A program made the position numbers and the translations under genes. This document shows positions 1-10,742 of a stretch of DNA of 64,000 nucleotides, piece after piece; the first letter of the stretch is position 1, and every line of letters begins with the position of its first letter. The notes beneath the pieces were generated by a model, which was not told where the DNA came from, did no database searches, and saw only the letters and a list, made by a program, of their open reading frames with translations. Source of the stretch: Diplonema papillatum (Eukaryota; Euglenozoa; Diplonemea; Diplonemida; Diplonemidae); the NCBI GenBank assembly GCA_030068145.1, contig JAPJBO010000032.1:496001-560000 (forward strand), read 5' to 3'.

Positions 1-1337
1 ATCTATCAGCGTGTCGTGCTCGAAGGACGTAGGCGCGTGTGTTTCAGGTGACGGTGATTCTTTCTAGCTACGATGTGAGGCAGAACACAAGGCAGAGCAG
101 AATTGTTCTTTGAATGGTACGTTTGGGTTTCCCGAAGGATTTCATGCCTGTTACTGAGGATTTCATGCCTGTTAGTGTCAATTACCTGGCAGATACGGTC
201 AAAAACAGCGGGAGGGGTGTCAAAAATCATATTTTTGGGACACTTTGTACCGTTAAAGTTTGTACTTAGACAGTTTAGCTTTCGGTCAGTCCTGGTTAAT
301 TTTGTTTGGATGACGCTGGCCTGCACGTGGTGTACTGAAGTTGTGCACCCTTTGGAAGTCGCTCAAAGAGTGGAGAAGAACCAAGTGATCATAAAACGGA
401 AGAAGAAGAAGAACAAAAACGCCGCTCCTGGTCCAGGAACGTGACTGTCAACCACAGCTTGCAAAGCTTGAGTCGGAGGCAGCACAGTGCCACAACCCGT
501 CCGCTCTGCCCTGCGGCTGACCGTCTCGACGAGCTTGTGTTTAGCGCGAGCGCCAAGCCCCAAGGTGCGCCAAGCCTTGATGCTTTTGTTTGGGAAATCG
601 GTAGCCACTCGACCCGTAGGCCCGTGGCTCTGCAGTACCGCCGAACACGTGAAGCTTGGCTCCCGTGTAGCAGGCTTTCCCTAATACCTCATGAAACGGA
701 GGAAAAAGTAATAACGCTAAACAGAAGCGGTGCGCCAAACAGAGAATACCAAGTTGTCGTCTAATGCCATCCTAGCCAGGTGTCGGCTCGCCCCAGACTC
801 GTCTTCACTCGTCTTCACTCTCCCTCACTCGCCCTTCACTCGCCCGCAGTACCATGCAGGGTCAGGGTTTTGTGCCTTTCCGTCCCACTCAGGTGCAGGG
901 GTTAACCACGAAAATTACGAAATACCCCGCCGCCACGAAAACCCCCATTTTGGTGGAGAAACACGTGTTGGGGGGAAAAAGGCAGCAGAGAAGTTACCCG
1001 CGCTAAGCGTGACGGCGTCTTCTCGATGACGCACGCCATCGAGAAGATACGCTGCGCCACCATGGATCCGCAGACATTCGTCAACTGACTATTTCTGCGA
1101 ATGCATGGTGGTGACACTTTTCGACAAACGACAACGACGCCGACAATGACAACCTGGAAGCTCCCGACGTGTGCACTGTGTGAGGGCAGAGTGTGCTACC
1201 TTGGCCCACGGAGGGCGAGTCTGGGGCGAGTTTGGGGGCTCGAAGGCCCTGGGGCGAGTCGCGACTCGCCCGCCACCTATGCCTAGCGGGTTTTACCGTC
1301 GGCACATGAAGGGTGAACTTTTCCGGTGTCACCCAAT
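1..1337. other. Stretch without recognisable gene
   Basis: Several overlapping short ORFs of about 60-110 codons occur on both strands, but none shows a recognisable domain, sustained codon bias or consistent frame. I see no RNA gene. The sequence is of mixed composition and looks intergenic or deeply decayed. Confidence 0.5.
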
Positions 1338-1348
1338 ACCATCAGGTG

Positions 1349-1641
1349 TAAATTTGTTGCATTAGTGTGATTGTCAGGCCTTCGACTACCCTGAGCAACG
1401 CAGTACGCACACTCCGTGTCTACGTCACAGCAGATGGAACGCGTTTGTTGCGCCGCCGCGGAGGCGGCCTACAAGTGGGTGTCGTTGTGGCCTCCGGCCG
1501 GAGCCATCGTTGGATGACCCTTCGCTCGTTTCTTCGCGTTTGCGTCGGTTCGCGCCCGGGTGGACGCAGCCAGGGGCTGCGCATTGGGCGGCGTTCGTCG
1601 GGCGGGGGTGTTGGCCCGGAGTTGCGGCGTTGGCAGTTGAG
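1349..1641 (-). mobile_element. 5'-truncated LINE tail with target-site duplication
   Basis: This 293-bp segment is a near-identical copy of the 3' end of the minus-strand LINE at 42707-45226 (it matches about 42707-43000). It covers the last coding codons and the 3' UTR, so the element reads on the minus strand. It is flanked by a perfect 11-bp direct repeat, ACCATCAGGTG, at 1338-1348 and 1642-1652, the expected footprint of target-primed reverse transcription. There is no poly(A); the element ends in the minus-strand sequence AATGCAACAAATTTA. It is non-autonomous and dead on arrival. Confidence 0.9.
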
Positions 1642-3633
1642 ACCATCAGGTGAACGAGGGTCATACCTACCCTCCCCCGTACCCCCTTTTGTGCAAGAAA
1701 CCGCAAGGGGCGACGTACATAAGGATTTGCAGAGGTCATCTGAGCCTCGGCTGGGGGGAGACGTCCTCAGCAGCCACGACCAACCCGAGACAGAACGCTG
1801 GGCTATATTGCAAGGTACCAGATGCTGAAAGACCTGCCCGACTTCGAAAACCCCCAGTCTCTCAGGGCAGGTCTTTGAGGAAACTTGGAGGAGACTTGCG
1901 ACTCTAACCAATGAAAATGCACCGTGCGACTCCAACCGAAAATTTCTACAATGAAAATGCCTTGCGATTCTAACACCGAACACCTGCCTACCTCAGGACC
2001 CCATGCCGGGCAGTTGTCCGCAGCCGTGCAGACGTCTGCGTTTGCGTCTGCAGGATCGGCCTGCAGGTCTGCCTGCTCGAGTATCCTTCATGTGGACGTG
2101 CTCAGGAATAAAGAAGGAGCCGTACAGCTTTGAAGTCCGGAGTGTATGTGCGCACGTGCAAAACTGTCTTTCCCGTGCGTTGCGCTGAAAGAGTTTCTCA
2201 CGTTGCGACTGCTCGAAAGGAAAACGCTTGACTGACGGTGATTGTCGTAATCAAACTGATTTACAGTCAGCCGTCGTCTGCGTCTGCGTCGTTTTCTGCG
2301 CAGTTCTTTGAAAATTGTCTGCAGACGCGTTTGCAGGCAACACTGCTGCCGGCGGGAGGACACGCTGGACCTCGACGCTATGAACAGCGACAAGCTCGAA
2401 CAACTGGGCATAACGCACCGCAGGCTGAACTAACGCGATGTGCCACAGGCGAAAACCCCACAACCCTGCCAAGCCGAAAAAAGTTGAACACCTCCCCAAA
2501 AAAATCCGCTGCGCGGGGTCGGACCCCACTGGGACATCACACTGGCAAGACCTTGAGTATGTCTCCCCTCCCTCTCAGACCTTGGGGTTTTTGGGGGGTG
2601 ACATGTTCACAGGGGAGGGTAGGTAAAGTAAAATGGAATTCGTGTGCGGCAGTTTCAAGGTGATGCCGCAGACAACATCACCGCCCTCGCCTTCAGTGAG
2701 TCCGTCGCCAGAGTCACTACTTTGGAGTCGTTCAAGGCTGGCCTTGCAGCCGTAGCGAAGATCTCTTGTTGCGGCTTCCCAGAAACAAAAGAAGGTAGGC
2801 GAAAAGTAGAAACCAAAGCAGCGAAGACAAACAGAGGGTATAGCTTTCAGGGATGTAGGAATACACGAATTCTGCACCATGGTTCCATGTCACGTGCATG
2901 TCATGCGCCCACTGCAACCCCCTGTCTATTCATGTTTCCATCTGGGTCGTTCTCTACTCACGCTTCTCGCATTAATGCTCCCATATCCCGCAGACCTGAC
3001 AGCTAGCGCAGCCCACAATTGGTAGCGGGGGCGTATTTGGCGAAAAATGGGTGAATTTCTTCTTGGCAACCCCGGGACATGAGCACAAAACAGCCAAAAA
3101 GTCCTGCCTCCCCAAAGGTGACATACCAGTTACTGCCAATCTGGCAGCTACTGTCAAGAACAGGGGTTCAAACGAACCATTGAAGAGTAAACAGATGCCC
3201 TCGTCCACCTTTCCGCTGTGACATGCTTGCACTTGGCGGGTGCTAGCGTTCACACACACACCGCCTGTGGGCGGTGCCTGCCAGCAACAATCCGTGTTGA
3301 TAGATTGCGCAAGTAAAATTTGTCGAACTGGCGAAGAAGCCAGAAACAGAAAGCAGTTCTTGCTCTCTATTTTCCTTTTTACCTACCCGTTCCCAGCCAT
3401 CCCGACTGTCCCATCTCGGCACGTGGCGCAAAGAAAGAAAATATACAGTGTGGCTTTGGTTTGTACTCAGCAACATTCGACGTCCAATGCCTCACCCAGA
3501 CTTTTGGTGGCTAGCAAGAGTGAGGAAATGAGAAACCCTGGTGGCATTGATTCCGCTTCGAACTGCACAAAGGAGTGGCCTAAAGTCCTAGGGAGCCTGC
3601 TCCTTGACGAACCCGAGTCTAAGTTATTAACAC

Positions 3634-3664
3634 TATCACCCTACCCTATTTCACATTTCACGTC
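3634..3664. repeat. Dispersed repeat copy 1
   Basis: The core ATCACCCTACCCTRTTTCAC and the bases that follow are found here and at 8851-8881 with two differences, in the same orientation. It is too short to assign to a class and may be the remnant of an old interspersed element. Confidence 0.6.
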
Positions 3665-5040
3665 AGTCTTGTGTCACAACAGTCCAGACCGTTTGGGGCA
3701 ATAACTTGCAGATTGCCACCGTAAAAGAAGGAACTCCAGCGACAAGTAGGGTGGACACCCTGAGTTTAACTGACTGCTCAGGTACGGGTGAAGGGACCCC
3801 CCGACTTGACCATAGTCCTAGCTGCGAGCACAGCCGCCCGGCAAACCTGATACACAGGTTCCGCGCTTTATAATGTGACCGTGACTGGAAGGAATGAAAC
3901 ACACGGCAGATAGCGGTGTTAAGCACAGAACAGCCTTGGAGGCTAGGTGGGCGGCTTCTCGACGGTGAACACATCAAGATACCCAGAAAGAACTGTCTCA
4001 CAATTTTTGCAAAGCGATGGTTTTGGGGATTCCGGGATAGAATCTTTCCCCTGAGGCCTTTGAAGACCACCTCAAAGGCGACTGTGGTTTACTGTTCTGG
4101 CGCAATGCTTCACCCAGAAAAGGATGTTATAGACAGTGCACTCACTTACCACCTTTTTCTTTACCAGTCCCTTTCGCGAGTGTTTGTGGCGAAGAAAAAT
4201 GCTCATCACACCGCTTGCACCTACCGCCACCAACGGCGTTCAGTCTTTCTTCTCAACTTCCGCCTCGTTCTTCGTTTTCGACTCTCGAAGCCAGGATCAA
4301 GAAGTGTTGCTAGAACCAACGGCAACGAGGGACTTTGTTTGGTAAGTCTTGCGGTACACGAGCTGACATACTTGCAATTAGTCGTGTGAAGCGAGAGGTT
4401 GAGTTTGTTTTATGGAACTCAGTGACTTTTTGGGGGCTAGTTACGTAGTTAGCAAGCAAGCCAAGCAGCAAAACGAGCTGTCCATACTTTCCATGATTGG
4501 GGTCAATCAATTGTGCAATAAGGCAACTACGGCAGCACCTGCGCGGGAAGGCAGGGCTAGTCGTATTTGCAGGAAAAATAATTCGCCGATTGGCGATCAC
4601 CGTTTGGGCCACAAGCCCTCTTGAAGTTCTTCCCGCTTTTATATTGTTTCTGAGTTTGAGCGCGCTGCTCCTGTTTAGAGTGCATTCGCTTACCGCACTG
4701 TAGCCTTTTCCGTTTGCTGGCAAGAATTAGTACTTTGATGACACGACCTCTCCGGCTGTTTTTTGGCACAGCAGGATGGCTCCGCCATCGAAGGAGTCTG
4801 TTGGCGGGACACGAACCTTTAACCTGAAGGAGCCTCTACGAGCCAGTTGTTGTGTGCCTCTACAACAAGGAGTCCTGACCGTACTATTTTTCGAAGCAAT
4901 GTGAATAGCTTCTATTCGAGCCAACCCCACGTTCCTTAACTCGAGTTTGAAAGTGTATTGTCTTTACCAGATACTTTCGCGGAGCTAGTTTTCTCCCCCG
5001 CAAACCCGCAAAAACTTTAACTCTAAAAATGCATAGGGGT

Positions 5041-5092
5041 GGCAGGGTGGGTGTCGGCCTTCAGGCTAACAAGGCCGGGTTCGAACCCTGCC
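5041..5092 (+). other. Nested inverted repeats with a B-box-like palindrome
   Basis: GGCAGGG (5041-5047) pairs perfectly with CCCTGCC (5086-5092), and inside it GGCCTT (5056-5061) pairs with AAGGCC (5071-5076). The right side includes the palindrome GGGTTCGAACCC (5077-5088), which resembles a pol III B box. A canonical tRNA cloverleaf cannot be closed (no matching acceptor 3' strand, and the T-stem is imperfect). It may be a decayed tRNA-derived SINE head or simply a cruciform. Confidence 0.4.
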
Positions 5093-5239
5093 GAAAACAC
5101 TTTTCCGGTCGAAAGTTATTGTGCCTGAAATTTGCGTTTTTTGCGGAGTTTCTTAATGTTCGCGGTTTTTGGGTTACTGAGAAAACGGAGTCGGGGGGGT
5201 CTACCGGTACAAGTGCCGAACTTGCCATCATAGGACAAT

Positions 5240-5426
5240 TTTAGCATCACCCGAACTTCGCTCACTTTTAGCATCGTCCGAACACTAGAACTTAGCTTCG
5301 CCCGAAAGTTGCTTCGCCCGAATTTAACGTCACCAGAACTTAGCATCGTCCGAACTTTGCTTCGCCCGAACTTAGCTTCACCAGAACTTAGCTTCGCCCG
5401 AACTTCACTGTTACCCGAACTTTAAC
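5240..5426. repeat. Degenerate short tandem repeat (CTTCGCCCGAACTTAG type)
   Basis: About ten imperfect copies of a 16-18 bp unit resembling AACTTAGCTTCGCCCG, with variants ending CACCAGAACTTAG or CGTCCGAACTT. It lies about 160 bp upstream of the next ORF. Units vary in length, so it is an old, drifting array; no coding role is visible. Confidence 0.75.
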
Positions 5427-5585
5427 TGCTGCTCTAGTCTCGCAGTGCGCCGGTCTTCACCGTGCGCACATTTATTTGCATTTTTATTTTTCACCAACTT
5501 CACCCACCTAGTTGAACCACTCCCCCAACAGCCCTGGGACAGCCGGAGTTTCTGAAAACCCCGGTCCTTTCAATCTTAATATACT

Positions 5586-7799
5586 ATGGAGATCCTCTCT
5601 GGGGTATGGATCACGCCAGCAAGCCGTGTAGGGGAAAGCCTGGAGTGGCTGGCTCGGATAGGCGCAACCGGGTTGGTTACTTGCGGGGGGCAAACTCCAT
5701 TCTACACGAAGCTCTTCCGAACTAGTGATGCTGTGAATGAGAGCCATGCTTTCGCGTTGATCACAAAGTGCCTCGCAAACGGGGAGAATCTGGTCATTTG
5801 TGGTCCCACCTGGGCTGACCCCGGCAGCTGTCTAGTGCGCTACATGATGCACGAACAACGGGTTTGCTTGAAGGACGCCTTGAGCATTCTACTGGCGCAT
5901 GAGCCCCGCGCGATGCCCTCGGCAAATGAGCTCCTAGCCCTTGGAGCATACGAGTACGACACCTTTGGCGAATTTTCTTTGTCCGGCGACCCCGCGAAGC
6001 TCAATGAACTGCGGGCACTCACGGAATGCGAGCGATGCTCAATGGAACTGACTTCGTCCGCTCTCCGGAGGCGGCAGTCGCTTTGCCAAGAGGCCCGTGC
6101 CGGTGTCTTTCGAGAATCTAGCCTCGCATGTCTTTCGCACCTTGGGGCATTGTCCTCAAGTGCTACGCCTGCTGACTTTGTTTTGCTCTGTGATCTCGTC
6201 GAGTTTTGCTTGCGAGAAGCCGCGCGTGCGCGTCCGCAAGAATGCATGCCTGGGGATCTAGGAGAAAGAACCTCCAGCACAGAACATGAAGATGGCACGA
6301 GCAGGTGTGGCGCCGGCCGATTTCAAAAACGAGTGTCCTGCAGCATTGAGCGGGGTAGGCCGGGTCTGTGGGCTGCATTCGAGGAAATGCGGGGTCTCAA
6401 CCGTCCTTCGCCTGGATTTGCCGCACACAGTCCGGGAACAGGCATTCACAGCGACAGTTCAGCACAAGCTCTCGCGGGGGAAGAGGACCATTCGTCGCCA
6501 GCTATTGCTAATCATGAAGGTCTGGAAATAGACCCACCCAGCGAGTCTGTTTCGACACAAGCTTTTGCAAAACCACTGGGACACGACTGTTCTTCGTCAA
6601 AGGGCTCGGAAGCAGGGCATACCAAGAAGAAAGAAGAGGCAACAGGCAACCCCACATCTGAAATTTGTAGAGCAGGTCGTCACAGCAAAGCTGATCTTCC
6701 CCGGAGTTTTCTGCCAAATGGCATGTCGGATTTCGATGGCAGAAATTGTGCACAGAGCAGCTCTTCTCCTTTGCTGGACTTGCCGGGGCTATGGATGGAC
6801 GACTTCTATCGCAGCGCCGGTTTGGCAGTCGGTAGCGCTATACGTCAACTCGGCGAAGGCGTAGAGCAGAATTGCGTCGGAGTAGTAGTCGCGGCGTTCT
6901 CGCGCTTCGTGACGTTGTCCCCCGAATCGAGGCTTGCATGCCACGGCGGTATGTCCAGTGTAGAATCCACGTCAGCTATTGCTCATTGCAGCTGGCTGCT
7001 TCAGGGTAGTGCGCGGACTGCTTTCGAAGCGGAAGCGATGTCCGCACTTGCCGATGCGCTTCTCGCAAGACAGCAAAGCCGCGATTTCCCCAATCCCACG
7101 TCCCTGCTTGAAAGATTGCAGGAGTTGCTGGTGGCATACGAAACACCCCCACTTGCTGCTGCTTTCGATTCGTTTACCAGGTGCTTGAAAGCTTTTGCCA
7201 TGCCGTTCGCTCCGGATTCAGATTTGAGTATAACGGCGACTGATTGTGTGTCCCACGCATGTGTGTCGTGCATTGCGGTCAACGAACGCGTCATCCCTCG
7301 GTTCTGTTTTGCACAGAACAACAACTCAATTCAGTGCCAGACGTTGTCTGGTAAACCGGCACCGCGGACGTGTCGCTTGCACGTGTGGTCCAGCTACCTC
7401 CTGCCTCCCGCCCTTCGTACATTGGTGAGTCTCGCACAGTCGACGTACACTTCCACGCATTGTAGCAGGAGGCTAGCATTTGCCCCTTGTCTTGGTACTG
7501 TCGAGCTTGTTATGCGCCTACCCAGTTGCAGAATCAACATCACGCTTCCCACACCTGCGGCTTGCATTCTCCTGTTTTTTGAGTCAGACAACTCGACGTC
7601 TTACTCGAAGCTCTCGGGGCACATGGTCCAGGGGTGCGGAATGCCTGCATGCACCTTCCAAACTGCGTTCCAGCTCTTAATACACTCTACGAGGCACATG
7701 CGCTCGCTGCTTCTTTACGACCGGGAGACGAAGCTCGTATGCTTGAGAGACCTCCCGAAGCCACCTTCTTCCCGCAGAATCATCATTCTTCCCTCATGA
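5586..7799 (+). CDS. Dual-specificity-phosphatase-like / APC2-like fusion ORF
   Basis: A 737-codon uninterrupted ORF starting at ATG 5586. Residues 1-130 read like a dual-specificity phosphatase domain: a start of the EILSGVWI type, a central LVIC segment (residues 69-72), a following YMM...LKDAL helix and a closing YE..FGE. The CX5R signature is lost, however: the Cys is at 72, but the usual His before it is Ile and the Arg position is Asp78, so phosphatase activity is unlikely. Residues about 150-430 are Ser/Glu-rich and probably disordered. Residues about 600-690 resemble the end of the cullin homology region of APC2, the anaphase-promoting-complex scaffold (PPALRTL, then RRLAF..LGTVEL, then an ILLFFE strand). 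Both assignments come from pattern recognition only. An undetected intron or two separate genes remain possible. The C-terminal winged-helix part, if present, is poorly conserved. Confidence 0.5.
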   Translation: MEILSGVWITPASRVGESLEWLARIGATGLVTCGGQTPFYTKLFRTSDAVNESHAFALITKCLANGENLVICGPTWADPGSCLVRYMMHEQRVCLKDALSILLAHEPRAMPSANELLALGAYEYDTFGEFSLSGDPAKLNELRALTECERCSMELTSSALRRRQSLCQEARAGVFRESSLACLSHLGALSSSATPADFVLLCDLVEFCLREAARARPQECMPGDLGERTSSTEHEDGTSRCGAGRFQKRVSCSIERGRPGLWAAFEEMRGLNRPSPGFAAHSPGTGIHSDSSAQALAGEEDHSSPAIANHEGLEIDPPSESVSTQAFAKPLGHDCSSSKGSEAGHTKKKEEATGNPTSEICRAGRHSKADLPRSFLPNGMSDFDGRNCAQSSSSPLLDLPGLWMDDFYRSAGLAVGSAIRQLGEGVEQNCVGVVVAAFSRFVTLSPESRLACHGGMSSVESTSAIAHCSWLLQGSARTAFEAEAMSALADALLARQQSRDFPNPTSLLERLQELLVAYETPPLAAAFDSFTRCLKAFAMPFAPDSDLSITATDCVSHACVSCIAVNERVIPRFCFAQNNNSIQCQTLSGKPAPRTCRLHVWSSYLLPPALRTLVSLAQSTYTSTHCSRRLAFAPCLGTVELVMRLPSCRINITLPTPAACILLFFESDNSTSYSKLSGHMVQGCGMPACTFQTAFQLLIHSTRHMRSLLLYDRETKLVCLRDLPKPPSSRRIIILPS

Positions 7800-8850
7800 C
7801 ACTTGTCTCTAGCTGATTTTTTTGCCTTTTCGTCGAACCAAAAAAAAGCAAACGGGTACTCGTGTCTTCTCCAAAGGGCGCCTGGCGTGTTTCCATAGGA
7901 ACTCGCAGGGGAAGAAGCGCAATTACATCGCGACACCACCACTTTTCTAGTAAAAGAATAAAGCAAAACTATGCATTTCTTTAGTTTGCGAGAACGCGAC
8001 TGCCCACCACCGGCCAATGTGCAGTACCACATGAAACCCCCACAACATGGCGTTTCTCGATCAGCCGAGTGCTGCTAATTACAATGTTGAAGTTTGCTAT
8101 CGGTAAACGCTCGAAAGACTGTTGCACATGCGAGGGAGGTTGGCGGGGATGTTGTTCGAGGGCACGTGAGGATCGATCCTGCATGCTGTGAGCCCCCTAT
8201 GCATACATCCGATCCGACTCGTGTGCATTCTGCGATGGTGCGTTTCGTTTTTGGTTATGTACCCGGAACCAAAAACTACGGCATCCTGCGGCTGGGCTGT
8301 TACTGGCTGTTACTGCCAGTTACTTGCAGCGCAGTGCAGAGTGTCAGTAGTTTTATGGAGGTTTCTATTTGCAACATTTGGCTCACCCATATTTTTTTCT
8401 GTTTTTGTGATTTCCTCCATGTTTCGGGGTTTCTGTATGCGGAGGAGGCAAAACACACTCGGGGGGTTTTTGCCCGTTGAAACGCCTGCCTGTACAACAC
8501 AAACTGCGGTTGTCGGTTCCACACATCTCGCCTAGCGTGTTGTTATTCTGGTCATGGCGTCAGATGTTGACGGTCTCCAGAGTGTTCATCGGGTCGCCGT
8601 GGGGTTGAGGCCCACCCGACGAGGAGGCAGCCAGTGCAATGAGAAAAGGTCCTCATATAGCTACTCACAAACGTGCGGGACAAGCTCGTTCGAGCAGAGC
8701 TCTGCCGCTGGCGCGAAGTAGAGTTGCCTTCGAATCTGACTGCCATGTTCGAGTTGAAGTAGCCCAGTGAACGAAGCGATCTTCTGACGTGGGCAGGGAG
8801 CGGGAACGAAGGCGGAGACATCGACTTTCTGAAAGTGTTGAAAGACTGAC

Positions 8851-8881
8851 ATCACCCTACCCTGTTTCACATTTCGCGTCT
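8851..8881. repeat. Dispersed repeat copy 2
   Basis: Second copy of the 31-bp sequence at 3634-3664, same orientation, two mismatches. Confidence 0.6.
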
Positions 8882-9290
8882 GTTTTGTATTCAGTCATCG
8901 TTTCTCGTTGGCTGGCAGCGAAACTAGCACCTAGCCATTCTCACACTCCGCCCATACGCCCACGAAGGCGGTGCTAGTGATCAAACAAGTACAAGACCCG
9001 TTTCGAGCCGTAGACAACCATGGGAACTCCCATGAACTTTTCGGTACATCGAGAGCTCTGCGCAGTACATTTTGAACACATCGCTACATTACGGGGAAGG
9101 TTCGACATCCACAGCGCAAATAGAGACACAAGAACCCCAGAATTTCAATCGAACTCTTTAACTCTAAAAAAATCCAGAAAATGGTTTTGATGCCTCCAGA
9201 AACCTGAAAACGTTATGCGCTGTCTGATTTTCCCGCTTTAAAATCGAGAAGCCATTGTTTGGGCCACCCGAACCTTCCAAAAGGGGGGGT

Positions 9291-9311
9291 CCGGGGGGCA
9301 CCGCCCCCCGG
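9291..9311. other. Perfect GC hairpin
   Basis: CCGGGGGGC (9291-9299) and GCCCCCCGG (9303-9311) form a 9-bp stem around the loop ACC. It sits in anonymous sequence and no gene end abuts it, so a terminator role is not supported; it may belong to a decayed mobile element. Confidence 0.6.
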
Positions 9312-9978
9312 CAAACGGTACGGTACATTCAGGTGGAGAAAGATTTTGCACTTCTCAGTCCGTTTGCCGCATTAAACATACGACCAACGTACTGGTGGCA
9401 CTGTTTGCCATCTGTGTGCACACTCCTGAAGTCAACAGCCCATTTCAAAAATTCATCCACCACTCAGATACTGTGTGCTGGTAAATCATTGGCACGAGTA
9501 GATGCAGACCGGAGATCACACGGAACAAGGCACTTGTGTCAACTCGGAAAGAATATGTCAAGAATTCCGGGCTGCTTCTGAGTTTCGACTCTCTCACTCG
9601 GCTCGGCACCCACGGCAGCCCAAACTTCTGTCAGCCAGCCCACCATGCCCAGCATTGCCCAGCCCCTGACCGTCAGCGCAGCCCTTGACCGCCAGCCCAG
9701 CCCTTGGCAGCCAGCCAGCTTCCTGGCACAGCTGGCCTAACCCACGCCTCCACCGGACCCCCACAACCTTTTTCATCGAAGGTCGTTTTTTGCACTTTTT
9801 TTATTTTATTTTTGAGCTTCGACGCTCATGACGGCAGCCCTGTGCAAATACTGCCGACGCGTCACTGCTGCCGTGTGCGCTCGGATTGGCGCCGCTCAAG
9901 CGGCCACCTTATGTCACTCGTTCGTTTGTAAAGATTGCTCCGTTCTTCTCCCTGACTTGTTCCCGGATTAGGATGACA

Positions 9979-10007
9979 CATACTACTACTACTACTACTA
10001 CTACTAT
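9979..10007. repeat. (TAC)n microsatellite
   Basis: About nine uninterrupted TAC/ACT triplets directly upstream of the 32-bp palindrome. Confidence 0.9.
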
Positions 10008-10025
10008 TTTTTGAGCCGCCCGGAT

Positions 10026-10057
10026 TTCCAAATTCCGTCAGCTGACGGAATTTGGAA
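10026..10057. other. Perfect 32-bp palindrome
   Basis: The half-site TTCCAAATTCCGTCAG is followed immediately by its exact reverse complement with no spacer. It would extrude as a cruciform or fold as a 16-bp hairpin. It lies 20 bp after a (TAC)n tract, about 0.7 kb upstream of the ABC transporter. Confidence 0.85.
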
Positions 10058-10694
10058 TGGGAAGCTAATGCCCTGCTCCTGCTTTGTAGGAAGTACTTGA
10101 AGAGGCTGCCAGTTGCAAAATATCGAAGGCCCCACTATCGCAACAATGTTCCCTCTCAAAGGAGGTAAATGTAGCCCACACGAAGCACAGGTGAATCTGG
10201 GTTCAGTGGCGGTAAGCGTTCAACAAGACCTACTCCCCCCTCTAGCCTCCTTCGAAGAAAGCACAAGGCAGCCCTCGAGTATTTCTTGAGTACACTATGG
10301 CACTCTACCTTACGGTTACTGGCAGTTACTGGCAGCACAGACCGGTCAAACGCACGACACATGAAAAAATGCACGAGTTCACGCAAACGGCTTTGAAAGC
10401 TGCTCTACGAACAGACGAAATGAGCTGTGGCAGTGAAGTTCACTGCACAGAGGAAGCAGAACCTGGAGAAATCGGGAAGCTCAGTGGCGGCAAAATGCAC
10501 CGCCGCTGATGGAGCACCGCTGAGTTACATTCATACCCGTATATTCTAGAATGCAAGAATACGCGGAAATCGGGGCCGCCCCTCAACTACGACAATACGA
10601 GTCGGATTGGATGCCTATGGCGAGCATTTATCAACATCATCTGGTTCAACTTCCAGTGTTGCAGTGTAAATGTTCTCCCTTTCGTCCGGCACAG
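10058..10694. other. Upstream region of ABC transporter, no gene seen
   Basis: No ORF with recognisable content. It presumably contains the promoter and 5' UTR of the ABC transporter, but no element other than the A/T-rich stretch described separately could be identified. Confidence 0.4.
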
Positions 10695-10712
10695 TGAAAT
10701 ATAATATAATTC
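10695..10712 (+). promoter_or_regulatory. TATA-like A/T stretch upstream of ABC gene
   Basis: The sequence GAAATATAATATAATTC lies 31-48 bp upstream of the ATG at 10743. It could be a TATA-type promoter element with a very short 5' UTR, or just A/T-rich leader. The nearby TTCACAG at 10711-10717 could instead be a splice acceptor for an upstream leader exon. Confidence 0.25.
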
Positions 10713-10742
10713 ACAGCAGGGTACTTGATAGGGCGGGGGGGG

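Larger units (their letters stand above)
1653..5239. other. Stretch without recognisable gene
   Basis: Short ORFs up to about 157 codons (for example 3916-4389 +) are present but show no motif I recognise. One short segment (3634-3664) recurs at 8851-8881, and a cruciform-like element lies at 5041-5092. No tRNA or other RNA gene could be supported. Confidence 0.45.
7800..9978. other. Stretch without recognisable gene
   Basis: Only short, unrelated ORFs are seen. Features inside are a dispersed repeat (8851-8881) and a strong GC hairpin (9291-9311). Several short TACTGGCAGTTACTGGCAG-like stretches occur here and at about 3.1 and 10.3 kb. No gene could be supported. Confidence 0.45.

Noticed and set aside
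5030-5100. tRNA gene
   Set aside because: A B-box-like GGGTTCGAACCC is present but no cloverleaf closes; acceptor and D arms do not fit.
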